Below are positions 26,106 to 35,720 of a stretch of DNA of 64,000 nucleotides, piece after piece; position 1 is the first letter of the stretch, and each line of letters opens with the position of its first letter. The position numbers and the translations under genes were made by a program. This DNA comes from Tatlockia sp. (GTDB lineage Bacteria > Pseudomonadota > Gammaproteobacteria > Legionellales > Legionellaceae), in the NCBI GenBank assembly GCA_013697725.1, contig JACCWI010000027.1, positions 19,701-83,700 on the forward strand. Reading direction: 5' to 3'. The notes under the pieces were generated by a model, which was not told the origin of the DNA, searched no databases, and saw nothing but the letters and a program-made list of their open reading frames with translations.

Positions 26106-27659
26106 TTAACTTAATATAACCTGGTTACGACCGCTATGTTTAGCTTGATTCATCGCTTCAACTAATCGCATTGTGAGTGTTTCAATTGAATCTTTAGGCT
26201 GAAAAGAAGAAAGTCCGAAGGACACCGTCAGGGCTAATTTTTCTTCAAAATAACAAAACTGCGATTCTTCAATAATTATTCTTAAATTTTCCAAGACCTT
26301 AAGTGCATCCAAGGCAGAGGCATGCTCTAAAATAATGATAAATTCTTCACCATCATAGCGAGCAATAAAATCAACGGCACGTAGAGTTGATCTTAGTAAA
26401 GTGGCAAGTTGTTTTAAAATTTGATCTCCAGCCTGATAGCCATATTTTTCATTGATAATACGGAAATGGTCAATATTAACTAAGCCAATAGCCACTTCAC
26501 CATATCCTCTTTGCCAGCGATGAAAAGCGCCAATTAAATATTCTTCATAGGCGACGCGGTCGGGTAAACCGGTTAAAAAATCACGATTGACTTTAATTTT
26601 ATGGGAAGCCAATTGATTCCGGATGTTATCTACAATTGATTCTGTTTCAGTTAATTTTGCCTTTAAACTGGAAATTTTTTGCTTAAAATTCTTTATTCGC
26701 TTAGTTTCCAGCTGATGATAAACTTTAATCTGTTTGGTAATCAATTCAAGATTATCCTCAACTTTGGGCGCTAAGCTATTGAGATTTTTTGCGATTTTAA
26801 GTTGGCCTTTTATAGCTTGAATACTGCCCTGGATGCCTTGTTCAAGCTGTTTGAGCTCGAGTTCTGTTTGATAACTATTATGAGTAGAGAGTTGCAAATA
26901 ACTATCAAAATCTTGGAGGTTAGAGGCAAATATATTCAAAAATCCTTTTAAATGATTATGCTCCAAGTTAAAAGCTTCAATGACCAAATCGGTTAAATTA
27001 TCTACCACTGTTCCTAAAGAAGCCAAGGTTAATTCTTTGGCTAAATTGGCTTTTAGCCTTATTAATTTGTTAGCCAGGAGATCAGGGATTAATAAATGCT
27101 TAGTCAGCTGGCTAAGTCGAATATTTAATTGGTTACTCAGAGTTAATTTTGATATGTCTTTTTGCTGGATTAACTGACTATGATTTTGTTGACAAAAATT
27201 GAGCTGCTCATTTACCCAATTAACGCTATCATCAAGAACTTGAGCAAATTGTACTAATAGAGCCTGCTCATCTGTCTCGGCTAAAATTATTTTTTGTATA
27301 TTTTCATAAGTTTTTTGATCTTTAACAGTTACAATCATTTTACCTAAAATAGTAGTCGCTTTTTTTATAAATTCGCTAACGTCAACCTTGTTAACCTGCT
27401 TTTTATGACGTATCTCAGACATCGCATTAACTAATAACTCTACTGATTTTTTGATTTTGCTGGAGTTTTGATTTTCCTGAATATTATTCTGTAAATTATG
27501 CATTTGGCGGTCAAGTCCTACATAAATACTATTAGGTAAAAGGCTCAGCTGGTAGATAGCGCTTTTAAGCACATTAATTTCATCTTCTAGCTTGTTACAT
27601 TTCACCTTATATTTACTAAGGGTACTTACAATCTGACTATTTTCTTTGGGTCCATGCAT
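26106..27659 (-). CDS. Diguanylate cyclase with long coiled-coil N-terminus
   Basis: 517 aa, soluble. Residues 1-345 are helical and coiled-coil, with no recognised sensor domain. The GGDEF domain starts at RDFLTGLPDRVAYEEYL (about 350). The active-site loop is ARYDGEEF, a DGEEF variant of GGEEF. An inhibitory I-site RxxD (RAVD) lies exactly five residues before it, so product feedback is expected. It should make cyclic di-GMP from GTP. It is convergent with the TPR-methyltransferase, three bases apart. Confidence 0.88.
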   Translation of the reverse strand: MHGPKENSQIVSTLSKYKVKCNKLEDEINVLKSAIYQLSLLPNSIYVGLDRQMHNLQNNIQENQNSSKIKKSVELLVNAMSEIRHKKQVNKVDVSEFIKKATTILGKMIVTVKDQKTYENIQKIILAETDEQALLVQFAQVLDDSVNWVNEQLNFCQQNHSQLIQQKDISKLTLSNQLNIRLSQLTKHLLIPDLLANKLIRLKANLAKELTLASLGTVVDNLTDLVIEAFNLEHNHLKGFLNIFASNLQDFDSYLQLSTHNSYQTELELKQLEQGIQGSIQAIKGQLKIAKNLNSLAPKVEDNLELITKQIKVYHQLETKRIKNFKQKISSLKAKLTETESIVDNIRNQLASHKIKVNRDFLTGLPDRVAYEEYLIGAFHRWQRGYGEVAIGLVNIDHFRIINEKYGYQAGDQILKQLATLLRSTLRAVDFIARYDGEEFIIILEHASALDALKVLENLRIIIEESQFCYFEEKLALTVSFGLSSFQPKDSIETLTMRLVEAMNQAKHSGRNQVILS

Positions 27660-27925
27660 AATTAAATTCCATTTAAATTAAGTTGCAACGACAATCCAAG
27701 CGCATTTAGACTAATTATATACCATTATGGTGATTTCAACCTCGTCTTGGATAAATCATAGCTTAGGACGATGTATGCCTGGAAATGGACATACCGCGGC
27801 ACGTAGGGACACGTAGGGATTAGATGAGATATGTAGGGGTTAGCCGGGTTGCGTAAGAGATGTGAGATACTGTAATACCTATTTGCTCCCTTCTCTACGT
27901 ACCCCGGCTTGCGGGGTATCCATTA
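27660..27925. other. Intergenic region with short repeats and hairpin
   Basis: Two adjacent copies of CACGTAGGGA occur near 27799-27818, with related TGTAGGGGTT and GCGTAAGAGA blocks after them. At 27900-27918 there is a perfect hairpin TACCCCG-GCTTG-CGGGGTA, just after the ilvE stop; it may serve as a terminator but has no T run. The region looks like a decayed dispersed element. No gene is seen. Confidence 0.35.
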
Positions 27926-28846
27926 TTAAAAACTATTGGGCTGTATATAAGTCAAATACTCAGTCCCGTAATCTTGATTCTTCCCATGAACCAAATCCAG
28001 ATAACTTGATTTAATCAAAGAACTAATCTTCATCTCCTTTGCCTGAGCAAATACTCGGTCATTAACCGAACGGATAAGCGTAACTTCAGCTGCAGTTCCG
28101 GTGAAGAAGGCTTCATCAGCTACATATACTTCGTCCAACGTTAGATTCGCCTCAACAACTTTTAAGCCTAGATGGCGTGCTAATGCAATCGTTGTGTCAC
28201 GAGTGATTCCAGCAAGTATGCCACCTAATTTCGGGGTATAAAGAATGCCATCTTTTACCATAAAAAAATTCTCACCAACGCCTTCAGTCACAAAACCTTG
28301 GCTATCAAGAAATAAAGCTTCATGGTAATGGGTTCCTCTAAGTTCAAGTGAGGCTAAAATTCCATTAACATAGTGACCGCTAAGCTTGGCATCAACCACA
28401 GTGGAATCGGGATGAATACGAATGTATTTGCTAGTCTTTATATCAACACTATCATGAGGAAGATAAGCACCCCAAGGCCAGCAGGCGATGACAAATTCTA
28501 TTGGATTCCCTACTGGATTTACCCCTAATTTACCGTATCCGTAAAAAATAATGGGGCGAATATAACCGGCCTTTAGTTTAGATCTAACAACCACTTCTTT
28601 AATCGCCTTGATTATGTCTTCTTTTGAATAGGGTTGTGGCATTTGCAATACCTTAGCCGAATAAAAGAGGCGATCAATGTGCTCCTCCAAGCGAAATATG
28701 GCAGGGCCTTGATTCGTTTCATAAAAGCGAATCCCCTCAAAGGCACTACCGCCATAATGTAAGGCATGAGATAGAACGTGTATTTTTGCTTCCGCCCATG
28801 GAACAAAATTGCCGTTTTGCCAAATGGTATCCGTTGTTTGCATCAT
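27926..28846 (-). CDS. ilvE: Branched-chain amino-acid aminotransferase
   Basis: 306 aa, class IV PLP enzyme that interconverts Val, Leu and Ile with their 2-oxo acids using 2-oxoglutarate. The Schiff-base lysine lies in VVDAKLSGHYVNG (residue about 159). The class IV signature is EALFLDSQGFVTEGVGENFF, and the PLP phosphate contact is TPKLGGILAGITRDT. The N-terminus IWQNGNFVPWAEAKIHVLSH with HYGGSAFEGIRFY is typical IlvE. Two tandem ATGs begin it (28846, 28843). It is the last gene of a minus-strand set with algC, dut and coaBC. Confidence 0.95.
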   Translation of the reverse strand: MMQTTDTIWQNGNFVPWAEAKIHVLSHALHYGGSAFEGIRFYETNQGPAIFRLEEHIDRLFYSAKVLQMPQPYSKEDIIKAIKEVVVRSKLKAGYIRPIIFYGYGKLGVNPVGNPIEFVIACWPWGAYLPHDSVDIKTSKYIRIHPDSTVVDAKLSGHYVNGILASLELRGTHYHEALFLDSQGFVTEGVGENFFMVKDGILYTPKLGGILAGITRDTTIALARHLGLKVVEANLTLDEVYVADEAFFTGTAAEVTLIRSVNDRVFAQAKEMKISSLIKSSYLDLVHGKNQDYGTEYLTYIQPNSF

Positions 28847-28917
28847 GTTATTTCCCTTAACGTTGCTAAATCCCTGGATCCTGCGCTCAAGTCGCAGGAT
28901 TAATCAATGTTGCTGGG

Positions 28918-30306
28918 TTAGAACGAAACAACCAAACCCTTATCAACCAATTGCAATTGTGCTCTAAATAAAACCTGAATTTCCTCTAAGGCTGCCTGAT
29001 CAGTGGCTTCAAAACGGGCCACTAAACAAGGAGTTGTATTAGAAGCGCGCAAGAGTCCCCAGCCCTTGGCAAACTCTACTCGTAAACCATCAATGGTTAT
29101 GATTTTGGCGTCTACAAATTGAGCCATCATGCTAAAACGTTGCATAAAGGCGAATTTTTCTGACTCTGCAATGGGGATTTTAATTTCTGGTGTATTAATG
29201 CTATCAGGAATAACTGCAAATTGTTCGCTACAAGATTCATCGCGCTGGCTTAAAATTTCCAATAAGCGACAGGCGCTATAAAGCGCATCGTCAAAACCAT
29301 ACCAGCGATCCTTGAAAAAGAGATGGCCGCTCATTTCACCAGCTAATGCTGCATTTTCAGTCTTCATAACCCCTTTAACGATAGAATGGCCTGTCGGGCA
29401 CATTCTCGCAACACCGCCCGCATTCTCAATGACTTGAGCTAGATGACTTGAGCATTTCACATCATAAACTATTGTCGCGCCGGGTTTTCTTTTTAATAAA
29501 TCAATTGCATATAACATCATCAATCGATCGGGCCAAATCACCTGGCCTCTGTCAGTGATAACCCCTAGTCTATCGGCATCACCATCAAAAGCTAAACCAA
29601 TATCTGCTTGATGATGTGCGACTGTTGCTTTTAAATCCACAAGATTTGCTTCGATTGTTGGGTCTGGGTGGTGATTGGGAAATCGTCCATCCACCTCACA
29701 AAAAAGTGGAATGACTTCACAGCCCAAAGCCTCAATAACCTTTGGAATAATGGGGCCTGCAATCCCATTTCCGCAATCGACTACGACTTTTAGTGGGCGC
29801 TTTAATTTGATGTCGCCAACAATACGCTGAATGTAAGCAGGCATAATATCCTGCTCCAGAGCCTCGCCCTGACCGTCTTGAAAGATACCTTGTTCCAATA
29901 GATTATAAATTTCATCAATATCCATTTGTACCAGAGTTTTGCCCGCCAAAACCATTTTAATACCATTGTAATCTGCAGGATTATGACTGCCTGTAACCAT
30001 TAATCCGCTATCAATATCAGTGCTGTTAACAGCAAAATACATAACCGGCGTTGCCGCTCGGCCTAAATCAATTACGCTTATGCCGCTGTTTAGGAGACCT
30101 TGTTTTAATGCCGCTGTTAATTCATCGCTGGTTAAGCGGCCATCACGAGCGAGGAAAATTTGACTGCGGTTTAATTGATGAAGGCGACAGCTAATTGCTC
30201 TACCAATTGTATAAAAATCATCGGCATTTAATTCTTTACCTATAATTCCACGAATATCATAAGCTCTGAAAACAGAGCGCTCCACTTGTTTTTGCTTATA
30301 CTTCAC
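28918..30306 (-). CDS. algC: Phosphomannomutase/phosphoglucomutase
   Basis: 462 aa, alpha-D-phosphohexomutase. It interconverts mannose- or glucose-6-phosphate with the 1-phosphate and feeds nucleotide-sugar and lipopolysaccharide synthesis. The phosphoserine loop is VTGSHNPADYNG (Ser107), the metal loop LAFDGDADRLG (about 240), and the sugar-binding loop GEMSGHLFF (about 320). FRAYDIRGIIGKEL at the start and length match AlgC of Pseudomonas. It begins where dut ends, with a one-base gap between stop and start codons. Confidence 0.93.
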   Translation of the reverse strand: MKYKQKQVERSVFRAYDIRGIIGKELNADDFYTIGRAISCRLHQLNRSQIFLARDGRLTSDELTAALKQGLLNSGISVIDLGRAATPVMYFAVNSTDIDSGLMVTGSHNPADYNGIKMVLAGKTLVQMDIDEIYNLLEQGIFQDGQGEALEQDIMPAYIQRIVGDIKLKRPLKVVVDCGNGIAGPIIPKVIEALGCEVIPLFCEVDGRFPNHHPDPTIEANLVDLKATVAHHQADIGLAFDGDADRLGVITDRGQVIWPDRLMMLYAIDLLKRKPGATIVYDVKCSSHLAQVIENAGGVARMCPTGHSIVKGVMKTENAALAGEMSGHLFFKDRWYGFDDALYSACRLLEILSQRDESCSEQFAVIPDSINTPEIKIPIAESEKFAFMQRFSMMAQFVDAKIITIDGLRVEFAKGWGLLRASNTTPCLVARFEATDQAALEEIQVLFRAQLQLVDKGLVVSF

Positions 30307-30765
30307 TCATTCTCTCCCAGAAGAACCAAAGCCCGCTTCACCACGCTGGCTCTCTTTGAACTCATCAACCAGCTCAAAGGCTGCCCTTACCACAGGCAAA
30401 AAAACTAACTGGGCAAGGCGCTCACCTGGATTCACTGTAAAATGCTCAGAGCTACGATTCCAGCAAGAAATTTTTAATTCTCCCTGATAATCTGAATCGA
30501 TTAAGCCTACTAAATTACCTAAAACGATACCATGCTTATGCCCTAAGCCCGAGCGAGGTAAAATCACTGCGGCAAGGTTAGGATCGGCGATATAAATTGC
30601 TAAACCAGTAGGAATTAACACCGTTTGCTGGGAAGCTATTTGCAGGGGTTCATCGATGCAAACACGTAAATCAAGACCTGCCGAACCAGGTGTTGCATAG
30701 GCGGGAAGTGCTATAGTATCGCCTATTCGTGGATCTAATATTTTAAGTTGTATCGCTTTTTCCAT
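30307..30765 (-). CDS. dut: Deoxyuridine 5'-triphosphate nucleotidohydrolase
   Basis: 152 aa trimeric dUTPase that hydrolyses dUTP to dUMP and pyrophosphate, keeping uracil out of DNA. All five motifs are visible: [49 protein letters not shown], and the terminal [12 protein letters not shown]. It lies 17 bases downstream of coaBC, the common gammaproteobacterial order coaBC-dut. Confidence 0.97.
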   Translation of the reverse strand: MEKAIQLKILDPRIGDTIALPAYATPGSAGLDLRVCIDEPLQIASQQTVLIPTGLAIYIADPNLAAVILPRSGLGHKHGIVLGNLVGLIDSDYQGELKISCWNRSSEHFTVNPGERLAQLVFLPVVRAAFELVDEFKESQRGEAGFGSSGRE

Positions 30766-30782
30766 GGTATTTCCTCTAAATT

Positions 30783-31988
30783 TTACTGCGCTGTATTTTG
30801 AATAGTTACAGCCAGGATTGCAATAATTTCTCCGGCGAGCCGACTTTTATGAGTTAGTGGCAACTCAATTTGTGCATCTTTAGTTATAACCGTGACCTGA
30901 TTATTATCTGAGTCAAAGCCTAAACCTTCACCCACTCGGTTAGCAATGATCATATCCAGTTTTTTGTCTCGCAATTTATTTTTTGCATTGTCTAAAACCA
31001 TTGAAGTTTCTGCAGCAAAACCAATCACAAAAGAGGCCTTTCCGCTTGCAGCAACCTCGGTAAGAATATCAGGATTAGCTTTGAGATTGAGGGTTAGCTC
31101 AAGCTGATTATGCTTTTTAATCTTCTCGCTTGCAGCTGATTCAATGCCATAATCAGCAACCGCGGCGGTTGCAATAAAAATCATATCTTTTTGCAATTGC
31201 TGCATAACCGCAGCATACATTGCTGCGGCGGATTCTACTTGATGAATTTCAACACCCAGCGGGGTGCAGAGAGTGGTAGGCCCACTGATTAAAACGACCT
31301 CAGCGCCAGCCATTTTTGCAGCTTCGGCTAAGGCATATCCCATTTTCCCAGAACTTTTATTACTCAGATAACGAACTGGATCTATGGCTTCTCGCGTTGG
31401 TCCTGCTGTTATCAATATTTTTTTTCCTTTCAATGCCTGGTGAATAGGCTGAAGCCTTAGTGCATTAATGATAGCAGGCACTTCTACCATGCGGCCAAAG
31501 CCTTGATCCCCGCAAGCTTGCGAGCCCTCAGCGGGACCTACCAAGATCACGCCGCGTTGGCTGAGCAAAGCAGCATTAGTCTGTGTGGCAGGATGTATCC
31601 ACATAGAGCGGTTCATTGCGGGACAGACAAGAACTGGGATTTCTGCCACTAAGTACAAAGTAGAAAGGAGATCATCGGCAAGGCCATGAGCCATTTTTGC
31701 AAGACAATCTGCAGTCGCAGGGGCTATCACTAAAAAATCGGCCCATCGTGCCAGCTCGATATGACCCATAGCCTGCTCAGCTTGAGGATCGAATAAATCA
31801 ATTCGTACCTCTTCAGCACCTAAGGCTTGCAGAGTTAAAGGTGTGATAAATTGCTGTGCGGATTTAGTCATCACTACACGCACTCTTGCGCCAAGACGGC
31901 GTAATTCACGCAGGAGATAAGCCGATTTGTAGGCAGCGATGCCACTACAAATTCCCAACAGAATTTTTTTGTCAATAAAATCTTGCAT
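30783..31988 (-). CDS. coaBC: Bifunctional phosphopantothenoylcysteine decarboxylase/synthase
   Basis: 401 aa, two successive steps of coenzyme A synthesis. The N-terminal CoaC flavoprotein domain starts [20 protein letters not shown] and carries the [14 protein letters not shown] active-site segment and the flexible-flap cysteine in [13 protein letters not shown]. The C-terminal CoaB domain begins near residue 185 with [20 protein letters not shown] and [13 protein letters not shown], with the CTP-binding KIKK near 290. It is divergent from radC with overlapping upstream regions. Confidence 0.96.
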   Translation of the reverse strand: MQDFIDKKILLGICSGIAAYKSAYLLRELRRLGARVRVVMTKSAQQFITPLTLQALGAEEVRIDLFDPQAEQAMGHIELARWADFLVIAPATADCLAKMAHGLADDLLSTLYLVAEIPVLVCPAMNRSMWIHPATQTNAALLSQRGVILVGPAEGSQACGDQGFGRMVEVPAIINALRLQPIHQALKGKKILITAGPTREAIDPVRYLSNKSSGKMGYALAEAAKMAGAEVVLISGPTTLCTPLGVEIHQVESAAAMYAAVMQQLQKDMIFIATAAVADYGIESAASEKIKKHNQLELTLNLKANPDILTEVAASGKASFVIGFAAETSMVLDNAKNKLRDKKLDMIIANRVGEGLGFDSDNNQVTVITKDAQIELPLTHKSRLAGEIIAILAVTIQNTAQ

Positions 31989-32051
31989 GGCCTTTCATTT
32001 TTGATAAGAATACTCCGATCAAACCACAAACCTCGTCATAAAGGAATAACA

Positions 32052-32735
32052 ATGACTAGTCCAATACCTGCCCAGCCTTTAGGCTTGCGTGAAAAACTTT
32101 TAACCCAAGGTGTGCAAAGCCTCTCTGATACCGAACTTTTAGCTGTATTTATCAGCTCTGGTAATGCCAAAAAATCCTGCCTGCAATTGGCTCTCGACTT
32201 ATCCCGACAAGTGGGTGATTTGCGTGAAATATTAAACGCAGATCCGCATCGTTTTAAAAAAGTAGCAGGCTTGGGCTTAGTACGTTATATGCAATTACAA
32301 GCAGCTCGAGAAATATGTAGGCGTAGTGATTTTATTTCTTTACAAAAAAATACTCAGTTAGCTAACGCTCAACAAACACATAGTTACCTTAAGCGTCAGC
32401 TGCGAGACAAAAAAAACGAAACAGTGGTGGCTATATTTTTAGATAGTCAACATCGAGTTTTGGCCTATGAAGAACTTTTTAGCGGCACCATCAATTCAGC
32501 CACAGTTCATCCTCGTCCTATTGTTGAGCGCGTGCTTAATCTTAATGCAGCAGCACTAATTTTAGCTCATAATCACCCTTCGGGACTTGCTGAGGCAAGT
32601 CAGCAGGATTTGGTGGTCACTGAGCGTCTACGCTATGCTTTAGAGCTAGTTGATGCGCGTTTATTGGATCACTTAGTTATTGGGGATAATGAAGTTTATT
32701 CCATTATGGCTCAAATGAAATGGCCTTGTAATTAA
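32052..32735 (+). CDS. radC: RadC-family JAB-domain protein
   Basis: 227 aa from the ATG at 32052, with AAGGAATAAC just upstream; the in-frame extension to 31983 overlaps coaBC and is not needed. An N-terminal helix-hairpin-helix (LGLREKLLTQGVQSL, then FKKVAGLGLVRYMQ) is followed by an MPN/JAMM domain with the zinc motif HNHPSG and S/D ligands (LILAHNHPSGLAEASQQD). Despite its name, a repair function for RadC is not established. Divergent coaBC-radC is the usual gammaproteobacterial neighbourhood. Confidence 0.95.
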   Translation: MTSPIPAQPLGLREKLLTQGVQSLSDTELLAVFISSGNAKKSCLQLALDLSRQVGDLREILNADPHRFKKVAGLGLVRYMQLQAAREICRRSDFISLQKNTQLANAQQTHSYLKRQLRDKKNETVVAIFLDSQHRVLAYEELFSGTINSATVHPRPIVERVLNLNAAALILAHNHPSGLAEASQQDLVVTERLRYALELVDARLLDHLVIGDNEVYSIMAQMKWPCN

Positions 32736-32737
32736 TT

Positions 32738-32977
32738 TTACTCCGCACTAAGTCTTTGTTGCAAAACTTCATCTTCAGGTGCCCAATAGTTGCGTCTGTC
32801 TGCTGCAATTGCCTTATTAATTGCAATCGTATCAACACCTCTAGCAGACATTCTTGAATTGTCGACTGCGCTATAACTTACCAGTGATGCCGGTGAGCCA
32901 GGAGCATTCATTGAACCGTTATTTGCATTGGTGCAGCTGGCTAAAACCAAAGGTAGCAACAGATTTATTTTTCGCAT
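32738..32977 (-). CDS. Small lipoprotein
   Basis: 79 aa with a lipoprotein signal: MRKINLLLPLVLASC, lipobox LASC with the lipidated cysteine at residue 15. The mature part is short and hydrophilic and ends WAPEDEVLQQRLSAE. Function unknown. It is convergent with radC, two bases apart. Confidence 0.75.
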   Translation of the reverse strand: MRKINLLLPLVLASCTNANNGSMNAPGSPASLVSYSAVDNSRMSARGVDTIAINKAIAADRRNYWAPEDEVLQQRLSAE

Positions 32978-33120
32978 TGATAAGCCCCTATCAATAAATT
33001 GAGAAAGTTATTACAGTCTTGGCTTTACTCTGCAATAACCGATCCAGCTCACCTTGATGTAACTTAAAAAAAATTGTGGCACTATAAAAGCGATTAAATT
33101 TTTCGATAAAAAGGAGTTTT

Positions 33121-33963
33121 ATGTGCCGATTCGTTGCCTATTCGGGCTCTGAAATTCTTTTAGACGATATTTTAGTCAAACCTGTTAATTCAATTATCAT
33201 GCAAAGTCTTCACGCCCGCGAATCCAATATTCCAACTAACGGTGATGGCTTTGGCCTAGGCTGGTATGCCCCTAAAATTAGTGATAAGCCCGCCTTGTTT
33301 ACCTCTGTTTCTCCCGCATGGAATGATAGAAATCTTTTAAACATTACTGCAAAAATTACAGCGCCTTGTTTTTTTGCACATGTTCGAGCGGCAAGTGTTG
33401 CCGGGGTAACCTCTTATAACTGTCATCCTTTTATTTACGGACGATGGATGTTAATGCACAATGGCAGCATTAGTGATTTTATTGCCGTTAAGCGTCACCT
33501 TCGCCATTTATTAGACGATGATATTTACAATTGGATTCAGGGAGAAACTGATTCTGAGCATCTATTTGCAGTCTTTTTACAATTGGCTAAGGGAAAAGAC
33601 CTTCATCAAATTTCAATAGTTGCTGATGTGTTAGAAGAAACATTTATCGTTATTAACGAATTGGTCGATAAATATGCTTACGAAAACGCCTCTTACTTTA
33701 ATATTTGCTTAACCGATGGGAAACGTTTAATCGCAAGTCGTTATTGTACACAAACAAATTCCGTGCCGGAAAGTTTGCATTATTTTGTGGGCACAAGCTT
33801 ACACAGATATCTTGAAATGCAGGGTCTTGCACCAAGAGCAGCGCTGATTAGCTCCGAAAAGCTAACCAATTTCAATGCAGACTGGCTCGATGTACCTGCT
33901 TACCATTTTCTATTAATTGATGAAAATCATGAAATAGCGTTAAGGCCGATTGAAGTAAATTAG
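33121..33963 (+). CDS. Class II glutamine amidotransferase (YafJ/EgtC-like)
   Basis: 280 aa. The N-terminal nucleophile Cys2 (MCRFVAYSG) is followed by NGDGFGLGWYAP, FFAHVRAAS, NCHPFIYGRWMLMHNGSISD and GETDSEHLF, the conserved Ntn-amidotransferase active-site blocks. The protein contains only this domain. YafJ-type proteins resemble EgtC, which removes gamma-glutamyl groups, but no ergothioneine genes are nearby, so the substrate is unknown. The ribosome site AAGGAG is strong. Confidence 0.88.
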   Translation: MCRFVAYSGSEILLDDILVKPVNSIIMQSLHARESNIPTNGDGFGLGWYAPKISDKPALFTSVSPAWNDRNLLNITAKITAPCFFAHVRAASVAGVTSYNCHPFIYGRWMLMHNGSISDFIAVKRHLRHLLDDDIYNWIQGETDSEHLFAVFLQLAKGKDLHQISIVADVLEETFIVINELVDKYAYENASYFNICLTDGKRLIASRYCTQTNSVPESLHYFVGTSLHRYLEMQGLAPRAALISSEKLTNFNADWLDVPAYHFLLIDENHEIALRPIEVN

Positions 33964-34014
33964 ACTGATCGCTGATAACCGCTTGCTCATAACACAAGAG
34001 GTAAACCTGATCGT

Positions 34015-35523
34015 TTATCCCATTTTTTGAGTTGCCTCAGCAAATTCCTCATGAGCCTTTTCAAGAACACGATTGCCTGCTGCTTTCGCCACGGTGGTAA
34101 TTTCCTCTTCTGCATATAAATCTGATGAAAAAAGTCCATACAGGGTAAGACCACCAGCAGCAGCAGCCGCTACACTGGAGGCAATGGTTAAACCAATCAT
34201 AAATCCTGAACTCATACCGATAAAAGCAGTTAAAAACGCTGCGGGTCCAGACCATGCACCTGCAGCAAATCCAATAAAAGAACCTATGGTCATGCAAGCT
34301 AAAAAACACACTGCCACAATCAGAATAACTGCAATGGCACGGCCTATTTTCATACCCATGCTGTCTTCGGGTAATGATTTTATTATTTTATCCAGAAAAG
34401 TATTAATCGCACTTTGTTTTTCCACCGCGGATAAGTTAGGACTTTTTTCAATAATTTTCACAATCTCTAACGTATCCTCACTAATTTGTTTTGCTAGAGA
34501 ATCATCTAAAGCACCGGCATCCAGGAGCACGTTCAAATCCTTTATGGCGATGTGAAGGCTTGATTTCTCAGGTATTAAAAGAAGTGCGTCTCTTAGTGAT
34601 TTTAAAGACGATTTTTCGAGAGACATCTCTAGAGAAATTTGTTTTCTTACTTTTTCAGCGTAAGTTTTGTTATAAATAGTTTCAATTTTTTTAAGACAAT
34701 CGCTAATAAAAAATTCTAATTTTGATTTATTTAATCCCTGTGGCATGTTGTTTTTTGCGATTTTCAGATGGTCATGAAGAACATTAAGTTTTTTGTAAGT
34801 ACTAGCATTTAGAGTATTTTTTAAATCCGTTATAAGCTGCAATTCATTTAATTTACTGGAAAATTTTTGAGGAAAAGCCTTATTGATTGAGCTTACCATT
34901 CCATCAAAAATTTCTCTTTCTTTCTGCTCAAGCTCGAGACTCTTCTCATAAGAAGAATCAAAATTATTATCAAATTTTCTTAAAAGATTGATAGTCGCGG
35001 ACTCAAAAGCTTTATCCACTTGATGCCCATTTTTAGCAGAGGTTTCAATATAAGTTAAGCCAAGTTGATCACAAAAATATTGAGCATCGACTTGCGAAAC
35101 TTTTCTTTCTGAATCTAAATCAGATTTAGTTCCTACTATTATAATAGGGATAGTATCATTTATGTGAGACTCACAATCTTCATAATGTTTTTGGATATTA
35201 TTAAATGATTCAGGATCAGTTAGATCAAAAACAATGAAAATACAATGCTGGCTCCAGTCTTTATTAATATTTCTTAGGCCGCGAAAATTGTTATTTTGAT
35301 TGTAGGTATCAAAAATTTGTAATTTACATTGCTTATCTTTTATTTGCAGATTTTTTATCTTAAAATCTACTCCTATGGAGGTAATAAATGATTCTGTAAA
35401 CGAGTCGTCAGTAAAACGCAATAGCAACGAGCTTTTTCCAACTCCGGGATCACCAATCAACCGAATTTTGAAAAGATAATCATAATCAGCTCTATAAGTT
35501 TCTTCATTTCCTCTGTCTAACAT
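34015..35523 (-). CDS. Rab1-like small GTPase with C-terminal membrane hairpin, effector-like
   Basis: 502 aa. Residues 15-180 are a eukaryotic Rab domain: P-loop GDPGVGKSS (24-32); switch I ESFITSIGVDFKIKNLQI (44-61), nearly Rab1/Rab8, with Ser49 at the Mg-binding Thr position; FDLTDPESFNNI (99-110); GTKSDL (131-136); and ETSAK (160-164). Switch II is altered: Rab DTAGQE is DTYNQN (72-77), keeping the Gln position but losing the Gly. The NKxD Asn is Thr. Residues 180-390 are helical. About 395-475 hold two or three Gly/Ala-rich membrane spans in place of a prenyl cysteine. Probably host-derived and exported. Confidence 0.82.
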   Translation of the reverse strand: MLDRGNEETYRADYDYLFKIRLIGDPGVGKSSLLLRFTDDSFTESFITSIGVDFKIKNLQIKDKQCKLQIFDTYNQNNNFRGLRNINKDWSQHCIFIVFDLTDPESFNNIQKHYEDCESHINDTIPIIIVGTKSDLDSERKVSQVDAQYFCDQLGLTYIETSAKNGHQVDKAFESATINLLRKFDNNFDSSYEKSLELEQKEREIFDGMVSSINKAFPQKFSSKLNELQLITDLKNTLNASTYKKLNVLHDHLKIAKNNMPQGLNKSKLEFFISDCLKKIETIYNKTYAEKVRKQISLEMSLEKSSLKSLRDALLLIPEKSSLHIAIKDLNVLLDAGALDDSLAKQISEDTLEIVKIIEKSPNLSAVEKQSAINTFLDKIIKSLPEDSMGMKIGRAIAVILIVAVCFLACMTIGSFIGFAAGAWSGPAAFLTAFIGMSSGFMIGLTIASSVAAAAAGGLTLYGLFSSDLYAEEEITTVAKAAGNRVLEKAHEEFAEATQKMG

Positions 35524-35720
35524 CTAGCATACTCCAGGCGCATAGGTTCCTTATTTTACCAATAAATATAAAAATTAGTCAAATAAAGGTGTATTATTTT
35601 GCGGCTTGAATCCCTTTAATACTGCAATCTAAGAAAACTACATTATAATAAATCTGCGAACTCTCAGGCTTTATTTGATTTTTTCGGCAGAAAAGGCTAA
35701 GATAGCGCGACTTTTAGCTC

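Noticed and set aside
34061..34679. Three frames opposite or within the Rab-like gene
   Set aside because: Their composition (Ala/Pro or Cys/Trp/Phe-rich) reflects the membrane-span codons of the real gene.
35524..35720. PurR operator upstream of the purine operon
   Set aside because: No ACGCAAACGTTTGCGT-like sequence is present; only a TATAAT without a convincing -35.
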